Assembly: GCA_964579295.1 (NCBI GenBank)
Contig: CAZOGK010000010.1
Span: forward strand, 49,710-113,709
DNA: 64,000 nucleotides
Reading direction: 5' to 3'
DNA from: JAAYYY01 sp964579295
GTDB taxonomy: Bacteria; Chloroflexota; Anaerolineae; Promineifilales; Promineifilaceae
Part shown: positions 41,602-50,275 of the stretch, piece by piece
Position numbering within the stretch: position 1 is the first letter of the stretch
Layout: each line of letters opens with the position of its first letter
The notes under the pieces: model-generated
What the model saw: the letters and a program-made list of their open reading frames with translations, nothing else
The model's database searches: none
Told to the model about the DNA's origin: nothing
Program-made: the position numbers and the translations under genes

Positions 41602-43440
41602 GTGGCTATGATGCGCGGCCTCGACGCCGAGGCCTATGACCGACAATACGACGATCGCGACATTTTGAGGCGGATAGGCTATTACTTCAGGCCGCATCGG
41701 CGCAAGATTATCATCGTCAGCGCGGCCACCCTGGTGATGGCTACCCTGGGCGCCGCCCTGCCCCTCGTCGTCTCCAGCGGCATCGACATCGTCACCGAGC
41801 CGAGCGAGCGCGATCTCCTCTGGCTGCTGATCGTCATCATTTTCCTCGTCGGCGCCGGCATCTGGGTCGCGAACCTGGTGCGCCGCCAGTTGACCACCGA
41901 GGTCGTTTCCGACGTCGTGCTCGATATGCGCAGAGATGCCTTTGCCGCCGCTGCCGAGCAAGACCTTGCCTTCTACGACCAGTTCAGCTCCGGCCGCGTC
42001 GTAAGTCGCATCACCAGCGATACCGAAGAGTTCGGCCAGGTGATCATGCTCAGCACCGACGTGATCAACCAGGTCTTCACGGCCCTCATTCTCCTGACCG
42101 TGCTCCTTACCAGAGACGTGGGCCTGACGCTGGCGGTCCTCGCCATGTCCCCCATCGTCGCACTGGTTGCGCTAAGCTTCCGCCGCCTCGCCCGGCGCGT
42201 CACCCAGCAGGGCTCGCGCGCGATGGGCGAGGTGAACAAGGCCATCCAGGAAGCCGTGACCGGCATCAGCGTCGCCAAGAACTTCCGCCAGGAAGCGGCT
42301 ATCTATGAAGAGTTCCGCGCCGTAAACGATCAGTCGTATGAAATTAATCTCAAGCGTGGCTTCGTGCTCGCCAATATCTTCCCCACGCTGAACGCGCTCT
42401 CCGGCGTCGCCACCGCACTCTTGCTCTACTTCGGCGGTCGCGCCGCCATCACGGGACTGATTACGGTCAGCGCCTGGTACCTCTTTATGGCCAGCGTCGA
42501 CCGCTTCTGGTTTCCGGTGATTAACATCTCCGCCTTCTGGAGCCAGTTCCAGGCGGGCCTGTCGTCGGCCGAGCGCGTCTTCGCCCTCATCGACGCCGAG
42601 CCGGCCGTCATCCAGACGGGCAGCCAGCCGGTCCCGGAGCTGCGCGGCGCTATCAGCTTTCGCGATGTGGGTTTCGCCTACAAGGCAGGCGAGCGCGTCT
42701 TGGACGGTTTCTCCCTGAAGATTACCGCGGGCGAGAGCGTGGCTCTGGTTGGCCATACCGGCGCCGGCAAATCGAGCATCATCAAGCTGATCGCCCGCTT
42801 CTACGAATTCCAGGAAGGTGAGATCTGCATCGACGGCTACGACATCCGCCAATTTGACTTGGAAGCGTTCCGCGCCCACCTGGGTATCGTCAACCAGGTT
42901 CCGTTCCTCTTTGACGGCAGTGTCGCCGACAATATCCGCTTCGGGCGACCAGAGGCAACGGATGAGGAGATCCTGGCAATGGCGCAGCGCATTGGCAACG
43001 GCGAGTGGCTGGAGACACTGCCGGATGGCCTGGACAGCGAGGTTGGCGAGCGAGGCAGCCGGCTCTCGATGGGCCAGCGGCAGTTGGTGGCCCTGACGCG
43101 CGTCCTTGTCCAGCAGCCGCGCATCTTCATCCTCGACGAAGCGACGGCAAGCGTCGATCCCTTTACCGAGTCGCAGATTCAGCAGGCGCTGGAGCTGATC
43201 ATGACCCGTACCACCGCCATTATCATCGCCCACCGCCTCTCCACCGTGCGTACGGCCGACCGCATCATCGTCCTGGAGCGCGGCCGCATCATCGAAGAAG
43301 GCAGCCACGAGGAATTGCTCCGGGCCGGCGGTCACTATGCAGAGCTATACGACACTTATTTCCGGCACCAAAGCATTGAGTATATAGAAAGAAAGGACTC
43401 GGCCTACCTCAAGTCGCTGCGCCCGGCCGAGGAGAGTTAG
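41602..43440 (+). CDS. ABC exporter, fused transmembrane and ATP-binding domains
   Basis: The protein of about 612 residues has a six-helix exporter domain (residues 20-330) and an ATPase: Walker A GHTGAGKSS near 390, Q-loop VNQVPFLFDG, signature RLSMGQRQLV, Walker B IFILDEATASVD and the H-loop IIAHRLSTVRTAD. All are intact. It works as a homodimer or with a partner not present here. Export of lipids, drugs or peptides is equally possible. GTG 41602 fits GGAGG five bases away; ATG 41608 is the alternative. It is divergent from trmB. Confidence 0.9.
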   Translation: MAMMRGLDAEAYDRQYDDRDILRRIGYYFRPHRRKIIIVSAATLVMATLGAALPLVVSSGIDIVTEPSERDLLWLLIVIIFLVGAGIWVANLVRRQLTTEVVSDVVLDMRRDAFAAAAEQDLAFYDQFSSGRVVSRITSDTEEFGQVIMLSTDVINQVFTALILLTVLLTRDVGLTLAVLAMSPIVALVALSFRRLARRVTQQGSRAMGEVNKAIQEAVTGISVAKNFRQEAAIYEEFRAVNDQSYEINLKRGFVLANIFPTLNALSGVATALLLYFGGRAAITGLITVSAWYLFMASVDRFWFPVINISAFWSQFQAGLSSAERVFALIDAEPAVIQTGSQPVPELRGAISFRDVGFAYKAGERVLDGFSLKITAGESVALVGHTGAGKSSIIKLIARFYEFQEGEICIDGYDIRQFDLEAFRAHLGIVNQVPFLFDGSVADNIRFGRPEATDEEILAMAQRIGNGEWLETLPDGLDSEVGERGSRLSMGQRQLVALTRVLVQQPRIFILDEATASVDPFTESQIQQALELIMTRTTAIIIAHRLSTVRTADRIIVLERGRIIEEGSHEELLRAGGHYAELYDTYFRHQSIEYIERKDSAYLKSLRPAEES

Positions 43441-43642
43441 GCCCGCCGGCTGCTGCCGGTAGGTGAACCCTTCCAGCGACTGGGAGCAGGCCGGCGCCGT
43501 CTGAAGCTGGGGGGGAATTTCGCCGGAAAGTAGGGACTCCCCCCATTTCCCCATATTGAGCTTTCACCCACAATGACAGCAGATGGATAGTTCGGTACAG
43601 GAAACCCGGCAGGGTATTAGGACGAGTAAAACGGACAGAGAG

Positions 43643-43927
43643 ATGAGCCACCAGACGCATGTCATGCAGCTAATCAGTGTCGATACCGAAGGCGTTCAAG
43701 AGTGGGTCTGCCGCACTTGCCGGCACCGGCTGCGCTTTCACTGGTCGGCTGCCTCGCCTACCATTCTCGAGGCTGGCGACGCCGATGTTCTCCACGTCGG
43801 ACCCCAGGTGAAGTCCACCATGACCGAGCATGAATCGGGCCTATCCGCCGTCTGGTTGACGGCGATTACCGAACTCGATATGAGCGGCCTGGTCAGCGGC
43901 GAGGGCGACTGGACTTCCCTACTCTAG
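43643..43927 (+). CDS. Small CxxC protein, unknown
   Basis: I do not recognise this protein of about 94 residues. Residues 18-33 contain CRTCRHRLRFHW, one CxxC pair with a nearby His that could bind zinc, though only half a typical site is present. The rest is a short soluble domain (STMTEHESGLSAVWLTAITE). It may start at 43583 instead, adding 20 residues; neither start has a good Shine-Dalgarno sequence. A strong terminator 47 bases after the stop supports a real transcript. Bases 43441-43642 hold no other gene. Confidence 0.5.
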   Translation: MSHQTHVMQLISVDTEGVQEWVCRTCRHRLRFHWSAASPTILEAGDADVLHVGPQVKSTMTEHESGLSAVWLTAITELDMSGLVSGEGDWTSLL

Positions 43928-43973
43928 CATGACCCGGGCCCTGCTCAGGAGAGCCCACCTCTGAGGGGTTGCT

Positions 43974-44008
43974 GGCATGGCAACGGGCGTCGTTGCCATG
44001 CCCTTTTT
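43974..44008. terminator. Bidirectional terminator between the CxxC gene and the SH3-like gene
   Basis: A perfect 12-bp stem (43974-43985 with 43991-44002) has a GGCGT loop and is followed by CTTTTTGTTT. It stands between convergent genes. Confidence 0.9.
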
Positions 44009-44012
44009 GTTT

Positions 44013-44648
44013 CTACTGCTGGTATTCTAGAAAATCGGCCGCCACCCAACCTTCGAGACCACTCGGCGTCCGCACCTGCTGCCATTCAAGGTCGTCTACC
44101 GTCTCCTGCCCTGGCAGCAAGACCAGCACAGTTCCTTCGGCGACCAGCTCCAGCTCCGCGGTCCCGCCCGGCACATCACGCAGATAGAGGCCGGCCGGCG
44201 CAATGACGATGGCCGAAGGCTCCGGCGTCGGCGTGATGGTGGCCGTCGGCGTCACGGTCGGCGTTTCCGTTATGGCCGGGGCGGTCGCCGTCGCCGTCGC
44301 CGCTGCGGCGGTTGCCGTGGGGGTAACTGCCCTGGTCGCCGTGCTCGTCACTTCCGGTGTCTCCGTGGCAGCGGCGGGCGGCGTCGGCTCTACGCCAGGG
44401 CCTGCCGTGCGCGAGCTGCCGGAGCGCGTACTGAGCCCATAACCGCCAAAGAAGATGACCGCCAGAACGGCAAAGGCGAGCGCCCGGATGAACGAGACCT
44501 GCATGGTGCGCCGCCGCTCCTGCCGGTCAACGCCATAGGCTGAGCTGTCTATGCGCGCGCGGAGACCAAACGCGGCCACCGCCGAAAGGATAGCTGCCAG
44601 CGCAAATAGGCCGGCAATACCCAGCAGTATCCAATTGATTGGGCTCAA
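44013..44648 (-). CDS. Membrane protein with a Thr/Pro/Ala linker and C-terminal SH3-like domain
   Basis: The 211-residue protein has two N-terminal helices (ILLGIAGLFALAAILSAVAA and ALAFAVLAVIFFGGYG). A Thr/Ala/Pro repeat linker (about 85-145) and a bacterial SH3-like domain follow (GLYLRDVPGGTAELELVAEG, with GLEGWVAADFL). Such domains bind cell-wall peptides or ligands. It is likely exposed outside the membrane. The start overlaps the mazG stop by four bases, so it is translationally coupled to that unrelated enzyme. Function is unknown. Confidence 0.72.
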   Translation of the reverse strand: MSPINWILLGIAGLFALAAILSAVAAFGLRARIDSSAYGVDRQERRRTMQVSFIRALAFAVLAVIFFGGYGLSTRSGSSRTAGPGVEPTPPAAATETPEVTSTATRAVTPTATAAAATATATAPAITETPTVTPTATITPTPEPSAIVIAPAGLYLRDVPGGTAELELVAEGTVLVLLPGQETVDDLEWQQVRTPSGLEGWVAADFLEYQQ

Positions 44649-46114
44649 CTTTCTCCCTCCTTAACCTCCTGCCACAGCAGCTCAAGCGCGTCAATTCCCG
44701 CACTCTCGAGCGAAATGCCGCGAGCAGCAGCCAGCAACTCCAGTTGGCGAAAGCGATGGCTGAAGCGCAGGTTCGCCTCGCGTAGGGCGCCTTCGGCGTC
44801 GACGCCCAGCCAGCGCGCCCAGTTTACCGCCGCAAATAGCAAATCGCCAAGCTCGGCCTGTTGCGCGTCTTCGGTGCGCGCCTCCGCCAGCTCGGCGATC
44901 TCCTCGTGGAGTTTGGCTATGACCCCCTCCAGGGCGGGCCAATCGAAGCCCACTTTGCGTACCCGTTCCTGTATCTTCTGCGAGCGCGCCAGCGCCGGCA
45001 GCGCCACAGAAATATTATCCAGCAGCGACGCGGGAGCAGCGCCGCCGGCCTCTTTTTCCCGCAATTTGATGGCTTCCCAGTTGGCGATGACCTCGTCGCT
45101 GTGCGTTGCCTGCCAGTCTCCCCAGACATGCGGGTGGCGACGCTTAATCTTGGCATGGATGTCGGCGATCACGTCACTCAAGCGGAATAGCTCTTCCTCG
45201 CGCGCCATCTGTGCCTGCATAACAATGTGCCACAACACGTCCCCTAGCTCTTCACGCAGGTTTTCCACGTCCCGCCGGTCGAGCGCGTCCAGTAGCTCCG
45301 CCGCCTCTTCGAGGAAGCCGGCGCGCAATGTCTGCGGCGTCTGCTCCTGGTCCCAGGGACAGCCGCCTGGCCCGCGCAGCACGGCCGAGGCTTCCGCCAG
45401 CGCTTCCAGGCTGGCCGGCAGAGGCAGCGGCGGCACGAACAGACTGGTCAACAGATCAATCTGCTCGCTGCGGTCGATCTCGTAGAGGGCCACGCGCTCT
45501 AATAGCTCCGCATCCGTCCCGGCGGCATGCACCAGCACCACCGGATGCTCGTCTGGATACACGGCCATCAGCGCCAGCTTTAGCTCGCCCGCCAGCAGCC
45601 GGCTGTACACCTGGCCGAGGAGCAGGGGCGCATCGGGGCTGACCGGCGGGTGCGCGTTAGCGGCTATCGTCAGCGCATCGACGAGCTGCAGCCCGTCGAG
45701 ACCATCCAGGCCGAGGGCAGTCAGAACTGGCTCGACAAAGCTCAGGCCCGGGACAATGCGCATGGCAATACCTGCCGCGGCGGCGGCCTGGGATATCGCT
45801 GTTACGGTCGCCTCGGCGATGTGCGGATGGCCGGGGACGGCATAGACGACACCTTCGGGCCGGCGGCCAAGGCGCAGCACGGTAGCCGTGATTTCTTCGT
45901 AGACGGCGGCGAACTCCGCCGCCGTGTCATATACGCTATCGAAACTGTGGCGCACTAAGTGGGCGGGAAGGTCGGCTACGGCCGGATGGTGCGCGGTCCG
46001 TAAATAGACCTCGCCGGCCTCTTCCAGTACCGCCCACGCTTCCCTGGTCAGCAGACGCCCAGCGCCGGGCCCAAGGCCGACGATGGTGATTCCCCCTGTT
46101 TGCGGTTCGCCCAT
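44645..46114 (-). CDS. mazG: Tetrapyrrole-methylase-domain/MazG nucleotide pyrophosphohydrolase fusion
   Basis: This is a 489-residue two-domain protein. Residues 1-220 are a TP-methylase fold (ITIVGLGPGAGRLLT; VYAVPGHPHIAEATV). Residues 240-489 are MazG, which hydrolyses NTPs. The MazG metal site is visible as GGCPWDQEQT and LREELGDVLWHIV, with the second repeat EELFRLSDVIADIH. It matches Bacillus YabN in layout. House-cleaning of damaged nucleotides is likely; the methylase role is unclear. AAGGA six bases before the ATG sets the start, just downstream of the ribosomal terminator. Confidence 0.9.
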   Translation of the reverse strand: MGEPQTGGITIVGLGPGAGRLLTREAWAVLEEAGEVYLRTAHHPAVADLPAHLVRHSFDSVYDTAAEFAAVYEEITATVLRLGRRPEGVVYAVPGHPHIAEATVTAISQAAAAAGIAMRIVPGLSFVEPVLTALGLDGLDGLQLVDALTIAANAHPPVSPDAPLLLGQVYSRLLAGELKLALMAVYPDEHPVVLVHAAGTDAELLERVALYEIDRSEQIDLLTSLFVPPLPLPASLEALAEASAVLRGPGGCPWDQEQTPQTLRAGFLEEAAELLDALDRRDVENLREELGDVLWHIVMQAQMAREEELFRLSDVIADIHAKIKRRHPHVWGDWQATHSDEVIANWEAIKLREKEAGGAAPASLLDNISVALPALARSQKIQERVRKVGFDWPALEGVIAKLHEEIAELAEARTEDAQQAELGDLLFAAVNWARWLGVDAEGALREANLRFSHRFRQLELLAAARGISLESAGIDALELLWQEVKEGES

Positions 46115-46132
46115 ACGCTGTCCTTAGAAAGG

Positions 46133-46161
46133 AAAAAGGCGAGACAGAGCCGCTCGCCTTT
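46133..46161 (-). terminator. Terminator of the ribosomal-protein superoperon
   Basis: On the minus strand AAAGGCGAG (46161-46153) pairs with CTCGCCTTT (46143-46135) over nine bases, followed by a T5 run. It closes rpsI. mazG begins only about 20 bases further on, so some read-through is possible. Confidence 0.85.
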
Positions 46162-46278
46162 GCAATACACTGCTGCCGCACCGGTTCGGGCGCATTAGCT
46201 TGAAATAGTCGGGTAAAGACCGCTCCAACAGACCAGGCAACCGGCGCTGCTGTGCGGCTTCACACGCTGAGAGTCAAC

Positions 46279-46701
46279 TTAGCGCTTGGTGTAGGTCGGC
46301 GCCTTACGGGCACGCTTGAGCCCCGGCTTCTTCCGTTCCTTCACACGGGGATCGCGGGTCAGGTGGCCGTGGTCACGCAGGACGCCGCGCAGGTTCTCGT
46401 CGTACTCAACCAGGGCACGCGCCAGGCCCAGGCGCACCGAGTCGCGCTGGCCAGTAATACCGCCACCCTCGACCAGCACCGTCACGGCCACGCGGCCCAA
46501 AAGGTCGGTGTCGGCCAGCGGGCCGGTCAGGATCTCGTAATCGCCAAAACGGGGAAAGAAATCCCGCACGTCTTTTTCATTGACGAGAAAAAGCGGCTCC
46601 TGCTGCACCGAAGGGTAAATCCGGACGCGGGCCGAGGAGCGCTTACGACGGCCAATGCCCTCGTAGTACCGTTCATCCTGCAATACTTCAGGAAGTTCCA
46701 T
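46279..46701 (-). CDS. rpsI: 30S ribosomal protein S9
   Basis: The 140-residue protein is typical of S9, with YYEGIGRRKRSSARVRIYP near the start and a basic C-terminus ending ARKAPTYTKR, whose tail reaches the P-site tRNA. The ATG at 46701 is chosen because the Shine-Dalgarno GGAG lies in the rplM stop region; the longer in-frame start is not family-like. It is the last gene of the superoperon. Confidence 0.96.
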   Translation of the reverse strand: MELPEVLQDERYYEGIGRRKRSSARVRIYPSVQQEPLFLVNEKDVRDFFPRFGDYEILTGPLADTDLLGRVAVTVLVEGGGITGQRDSVRLGLARALVEYDENLRGVLRDHGHLTRDPRVKERKKPGLKRARKAPTYTKR

Positions 46702-46714
46702 GCCTCTGCTTCTC

Positions 46715-47143
46715 CTAAATCTCCAGCGGTTCCGGGCCCTGGGCAGCATGCGGATGGTCCGGGCCCGCGTACACTTTCAGCTTCTTGATCATTTTCCGGC
46801 CCAGCACGTTCTTGGGCAGCATACCGCGCACGGCCAGGTAGATTACCTGTTCCGGCTTCTTCTCCAGCATCTGGCGCAGCGTTCTTTCCTTGAGACCGCC
46901 CTGATAACCGGAATGCGTGTAATATTTCTTCTGGTCCAGGCGCTGGCCGGTGACGTGAATCTTCGCGGCGTTGACGACAATAACAAAGTCGCCAGTGTCC
47001 GCCGACGGATTGTAGGTCGGCTTGTGCTTGCCGCGGAGGAGAGCCGCGATCTGCGATGCCAGGCGACCAAGCGTCTTGCCCTCGGCATCGACGACGTACC
47101 AGGCGCGCTCAACCTCCGCTTCTGTGGTCCAAATTGTCTTCAT
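46715..47143 (-). CDS. rplM: 50S ribosomal protein L13
   Basis: The 142-residue protein has the L13 pattern: WYVVDAEGKTLGRLASQIA near 15, GDFVIVVNAAKIHVTG near 50, AVRGMLPKNVLGR near 100 and YAGPDHPHAAQ at the end. It is an early-assembly 23S binder. The rplM-rpsI pair is conserved across bacteria and here follows truA within the same leftward operon. Confidence 0.97.
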   Translation of the reverse strand: MKTIWTTEAEVERAWYVVDAEGKTLGRLASQIAALLRGKHKPTYNPSADTGDFVIVVNAAKIHVTGQRLDQKKYYTHSGYQGGLKERTLRQMLEKKPEQVIYLAVRGMLPKNVLGRKMIKKLKVYAGPDHPHAAQGPEPLEI

Positions 47144-47164
47144 GAGTTCATCTCCACTACGATC

Positions 47165-47911
47165 TCAATCATCATAGGTGACCGCAGCCAGGTACAGGCC
47201 GTGCGGCGGCGCTGTCTGCCCGGCCCGGTCGCGCTCGCGGGCGTGAAAGGCAGCCACAAAGTTGGCCACCGTCCAGCGCCCGTCGCCGACCAGTCGCAAC
47301 GAGCCCACGATGCTGCGCACCATGCGCTGTAAGAATGCGTTGCCCTCAATCGTAAAGAGGAGCAGCTCATTCTCGCGCTGCCAGCCAGCCTGGTAAAGGA
47401 CACGCACCGTGTTCTGACCCTGCGGCGGCTGGCCGAAAGTGGCAAAGTCGTGTTCGCCTACAAGAACGCCGGCCGCCTCATTCATCGCCGCTACGTCGAG
47501 CGCTTCGGCCAGATGCCAGCTCTGTAGACGACGCAGCGGACTGCGTACCGGTGCATTGTAAATCGTGTAAACGTAGCGGCGTCTCCGTGCGTCGAAGCGC
47601 GGATGAAAGCCGGGCGCCGCTATCTGGACATCCAGCAGGACAATGTCCGCCGGCAGATTGGCGTTGACGGCCCGTTGTAGGGCATCCACGCCGTGCGACC
47701 AGTCAAGGTCAAAGGCGATAACCTGCCCGCGGGCATGTACGCCCGTGTCGGTACGCCCGGCGCCGGCGACGGCGACAGGCTGTGCGGCAATGATGCCCAG
47801 CGCTCGCTCCAGCTCCGCCTGGATGGTGGGCTGTCCGGGCGCCTGGCGCTGAAAGCCAAAGTAATCACTGCCATCGTACTCGACCGTGGCGCGGTAACGC
47901 CTTGCTGTCAC
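47165..47911 (-). CDS. truA: tRNA pseudouridine38-40 synthase
   Basis: TruA makes pseudouridine at positions 38-40 of tRNA. At 248 residues it has YDGSDYFGFQRQ near 11 and the catalytic-Asp motif AGRTDTGVHARGQV near 50. Later segments are ARRRRYVYTIYN and GNAFLQRMVRSIVG. The start is GTG at 47911. rplQ lies 14 bases upstream. truA between rplQ and rplM is a common bacterial arrangement. Confidence 0.95.
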   Translation of the reverse strand: MTARRYRATVEYDGSDYFGFQRQAPGQPTIQAELERALGIIAAQPVAVAGAGRTDTGVHARGQVIAFDLDWSHGVDALQRAVNANLPADIVLLDVQIAAPGFHPRFDARRRRYVYTIYNAPVRSPLRRLQSWHLAEALDVAAMNEAAGVLVGEHDFATFGQPPQGQNTVRVLYQAGWQRENELLLFTIEGNAFLQRMVRSIVGSLRLVGDGRWTVANFVAAFHARERDRAGQTAPPHGLYLAAVTYDD

Positions 47912-47925
47912 GCTAGCGAAGCGGC

Positions 47926-48354
47926 CTACGCCTCGTCGTCAGACTCCACGAGCATGACCATCGCCATATTGGCGGCATCGCCGGGCCGGCGCCCGATCTT
48001 GATCATGCGGGTGTAGCCGCCGGGCCGGTCCCGATAACGCGGCGCGATCTCGTCGAAGAGCTTCTTAATAGTGTCCACTTCAACGCGCCCATCTTCGCTA
48101 TCGACGACACGATTGCGCGCCATGCGCGTCGCCGCAATGCGGCGCGCATGGACAGCCGCCGCTTCGTCGCCGCTGGCCAGGCCGCGTTTGGCAATGGTGA
48201 TCACTTTTTCGGCAGTCGGGCGCAGCATGCGCGCCTTTGCTTCCGTCGTTATCAGTCGCTCATGAGCGATCAGGTCGGCAACCATATTGCGGCGCAGCGC
48301 CTTGCGGTGTGCACTATCTCGCCCCAGTTTGCGACCAGCTACTTTATGTCGCAT
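47926..48354 (-). CDS. rplQ: 50S ribosomal protein L17
   Basis: The 142-residue protein has RHKVAGRKLGRDSAHRKALR at the start, LIAHERLITTEAKA near 29, and ends PGGYTRMIKIGRRPGDAANM, then an acidic tail (ESDDEA). It is slightly longer than short L17 forms because of its middle segment. It follows rpoA by 79 bases, as usual. Confidence 0.97.
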   Translation of the reverse strand: MRHKVAGRKLGRDSAHRKALRRNMVADLIAHERLITTEAKARMLRPTAEKVITIAKRGLASGDEAAAVHARRIAATRMARNRVVDSEDGRVEVDTIKKLFDEIAPRYRDRPGGYTRMIKIGRRPGDAANMAMVMLVESDDEA

Positions 48355-48433
48355 CTCGCATCCTCACTCGTCTCTCGTTACCTTCGCTACCCGGCCCGGC
48401 GCTGTCCGGTCGGGTTGAACTTTCTATGCCAGA

Positions 48434-49399
48434 TCAAGCCCCGTCGAGCCCGGCCTCTTCTTCAGAGAGGAATCCCTTGACGACCAGCTGGCGCTTCAGC
48501 TCTTCCAGCGACTTCTCGCCAAAGTTGCGGATCGCCAGCATCGTCTCTTCCCCACGCTCCAGCATGTCCAGCATCTCGCCTACGCGAGTGATGCCAGTAC
48601 GCTTGAGCGAGTTGAATACGCGGACACTCAGGTCTAGCGATTCAATGGGCGTGTCGTAGATCTCGTTGGGGATGGATTCTTCGACTTCCTCTTCTTCGAC
48701 GGGGAGGAAGGTTTCTTCGCTGATGCCGCTGAGCGGGCGCAGATATTGGACCATAATCTGGGCCGCCTGAGCCAGCGAGTCTTCGGGCCGGATCGTGCCG
48801 TCGGTCCATATCTCCATGATAACCCGGTCGTAGTCGGCGGCCTGGCCCACACGAGTGGCCTCGACCTCATAGCCGACGCGGCGAATGGGGCTGTAGATGG
48901 CGTCCACCGGCAGTTCGCCGATGGGCAGCCGGCCGCGCTCTTCCGCGGGCGAGTAGCCCCGACCGCTCTCCACCGTCATCTCGATCTCCAAAAAAGCATC
49001 GTCGTTGTCGACGGTGAACAGATAGAGATCAGGATTCACCAGCTCAACTTCCGGGGGCAGAATGAGGTCGGCGCCCGTAACGACGCCAGCCCCATGAACC
49101 TCCAGCCGGATACGGGCGCTGTCCACGTCGTGGAGCTTAAAGCGCAGCTGCTTAACGTGCAGAATGAGCTGCATCATATCTTCCCGCACATGGGGAATGG
49201 ACGAAAACTCATGGGGCACGTCGGTGACGCGCATAGAGGTCACGGCGGCGCCGGGCAGCGAAGCCAGCAGCACCCGCCGCAGTGAATTACCAATGGTGGT
49301 ACCGTAACCCCGCTCCAGCGGCCCAACAATGAAGCGCCCGTATTCCTGGGTCATGGCAGTACTTTCGATCTTGGGTAAGACCAGGTTACTGATTGCCAA
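48434..49399 (-). CDS. rpoA: RNA polymerase alpha subunit
   Basis: The 321-residue alpha subunit is complete. The assembly domain has GYGTTIGNSLRRVLLASLPG near 33. An acidic linker (EEEVEESIPNEI) leads to the C-terminal promoter-contact domain (LDLSVRVFNSLKRTGI, GEKSLEELKRQL). The start is TTG at 49399, fixed by GGAGG eight bases upstream. Internal ATGs would remove the conserved N-terminal strand. It lies between rpsD and rplQ as in the alpha operon of many bacteria. Confidence 0.97.
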   Translation of the reverse strand: MAISNLVLPKIESTAMTQEYGRFIVGPLERGYGTTIGNSLRRVLLASLPGAAVTSMRVTDVPHEFSSIPHVREDMMQLILHVKQLRFKLHDVDSARIRLEVHGAGVVTGADLILPPEVELVNPDLYLFTVDNDDAFLEIEMTVESGRGYSPAEERGRLPIGELPVDAIYSPIRRVGYEVEATRVGQAADYDRVIMEIWTDGTIRPEDSLAQAAQIMVQYLRPLSGISEETFLPVEEEEVEESIPNEIYDTPIESLDLSVRVFNSLKRTGITRVGEMLDMLERGEETMLAIRNFGEKSLEELKRQLVVKGFLSEEEAGLDGA

Positions 49400-49454
49400 C
49401 GCAATATCCTCCCAAACTTAGCAAGCCGTAGTCGTGGCTCTCTCTTCTCAACCG

Positions 49455-50093
49455 TTAGCGGGAGTAGTACTCGACGATGAGCTGCTCGTTCACCGTCGTG
49501 TCAATGTCCTCGCGCTCCGGAATTTGCAGGACGCGTGCGGAAAGGTTCTTTGCATCCAGCCCCAGCCAGCGCGGCACTTGCCGGTCGTCTATCTCCTGGC
49601 GCAGATCGCGGAAATAGGTGCGTCGCAGGCTCTCCGGCCGTACCGAAACTGTGTCGCCAGGGTCTACCAGTGCCGACGGGATTGTGGTCCGCCGCCCGTT
49701 GATCATAATATGGCCGTGGCTGACAAGCTGGCGCGCCTGCGCCCGCGAGTCGGCCATGCCCAGGCGGTAGATCACGTTGTCCAGCCGCCGCTCCAGCATT
49801 TTCAACAGGTTCGTACCCGTCAGCCCAGGCTGCTGGTTGGCCTTTTCAAAGTAGCTGCTGAACTGGCGCTCCAGCACGCCATAGATACGGCGCGCCTTCT
49901 GCTTCTCACGCAGCTGCAGCAAATAGTCCGACGCGCGACCACGGCGGAACTGCTTCTCACGCCCATGCTGCCCCGGCGGATATGGCCGGCGCTCAAAACT
50001 GCACTTCGGGGTCATACAACGCGACCCCTTCAAGAAGAGCTTCTCGCCCTCACGGCGACAAATCTTACAGACTGGTCCTGTGTACCTTGCCAA
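49455..50093 (-). CDS. rpsD: 30S ribosomal protein S4 (zinc-ribbon form)
   Basis: The 212-residue S4 binds 16S rRNA first and in many bacteria represses its own operon. Its N-terminus holds four cysteines (CKIC and RCMTPKC), the zinc-ribbon form. The S4 RNA-binding domain follows (RLDNVIYRLGMADSRAQARQ, then LVSHGHIMING). The start is TTG with GGAGG five bases upstream, very strong. A 182-base leader precedes it. Confidence 0.96.
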   Translation of the reverse strand: MARYTGPVCKICRREGEKLFLKGSRCMTPKCSFERRPYPPGQHGREKQFRRGRASDYLLQLREKQKARRIYGVLERQFSSYFEKANQQPGLTGTNLLKMLERRLDNVIYRLGMADSRAQARQLVSHGHIMINGRRTTIPSALVDPGDTVSVRPESLRRTYFRDLRQEIDDRQVPRWLGLDAKNLSARVLQIPEREDIDTTVNEQLIVEYYSR

Positions 50094-50275
50094 CTTAACC
50101 TCCTCTGGTTTCCAATGGTCATCGAGAGGTTTACGGGCTTGGCGACCCTTCGTCCCTCTCTCACTTTCCTATTGAATAGAGCTACTTAACAAATGGGCAG
50201 ACCACGAACAGTCGATGGCCTGCGAATCCTCTCATTGCATCCGCGGCTGCCTGCCTGAACGGCAGGCCGGCCTGA
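50094..50275 (-). promoter_or_regulatory. Long leader between rpsK and rpsD
   Basis: This 182-base gene-free gap lies in an operon where most gaps are under 80. A stem (CCTGCC-gttca-GGCAGG on the minus strand, about 50248-50265) sits near its 5' end, and the strong Shine-Dalgarno AGAGGAGG lies at the 3' end. It is a candidate S4-binding autoregulatory leader or internal promoter region; both are inference. Confidence 0.4.

Noticed and set aside
41443..41961. In-frame N-terminal extension of trmB by 173 residues
   Set aside because: It runs antisense to the ABC exporter and is unlike any TrmB; the family-like region begins at ATG 41442.
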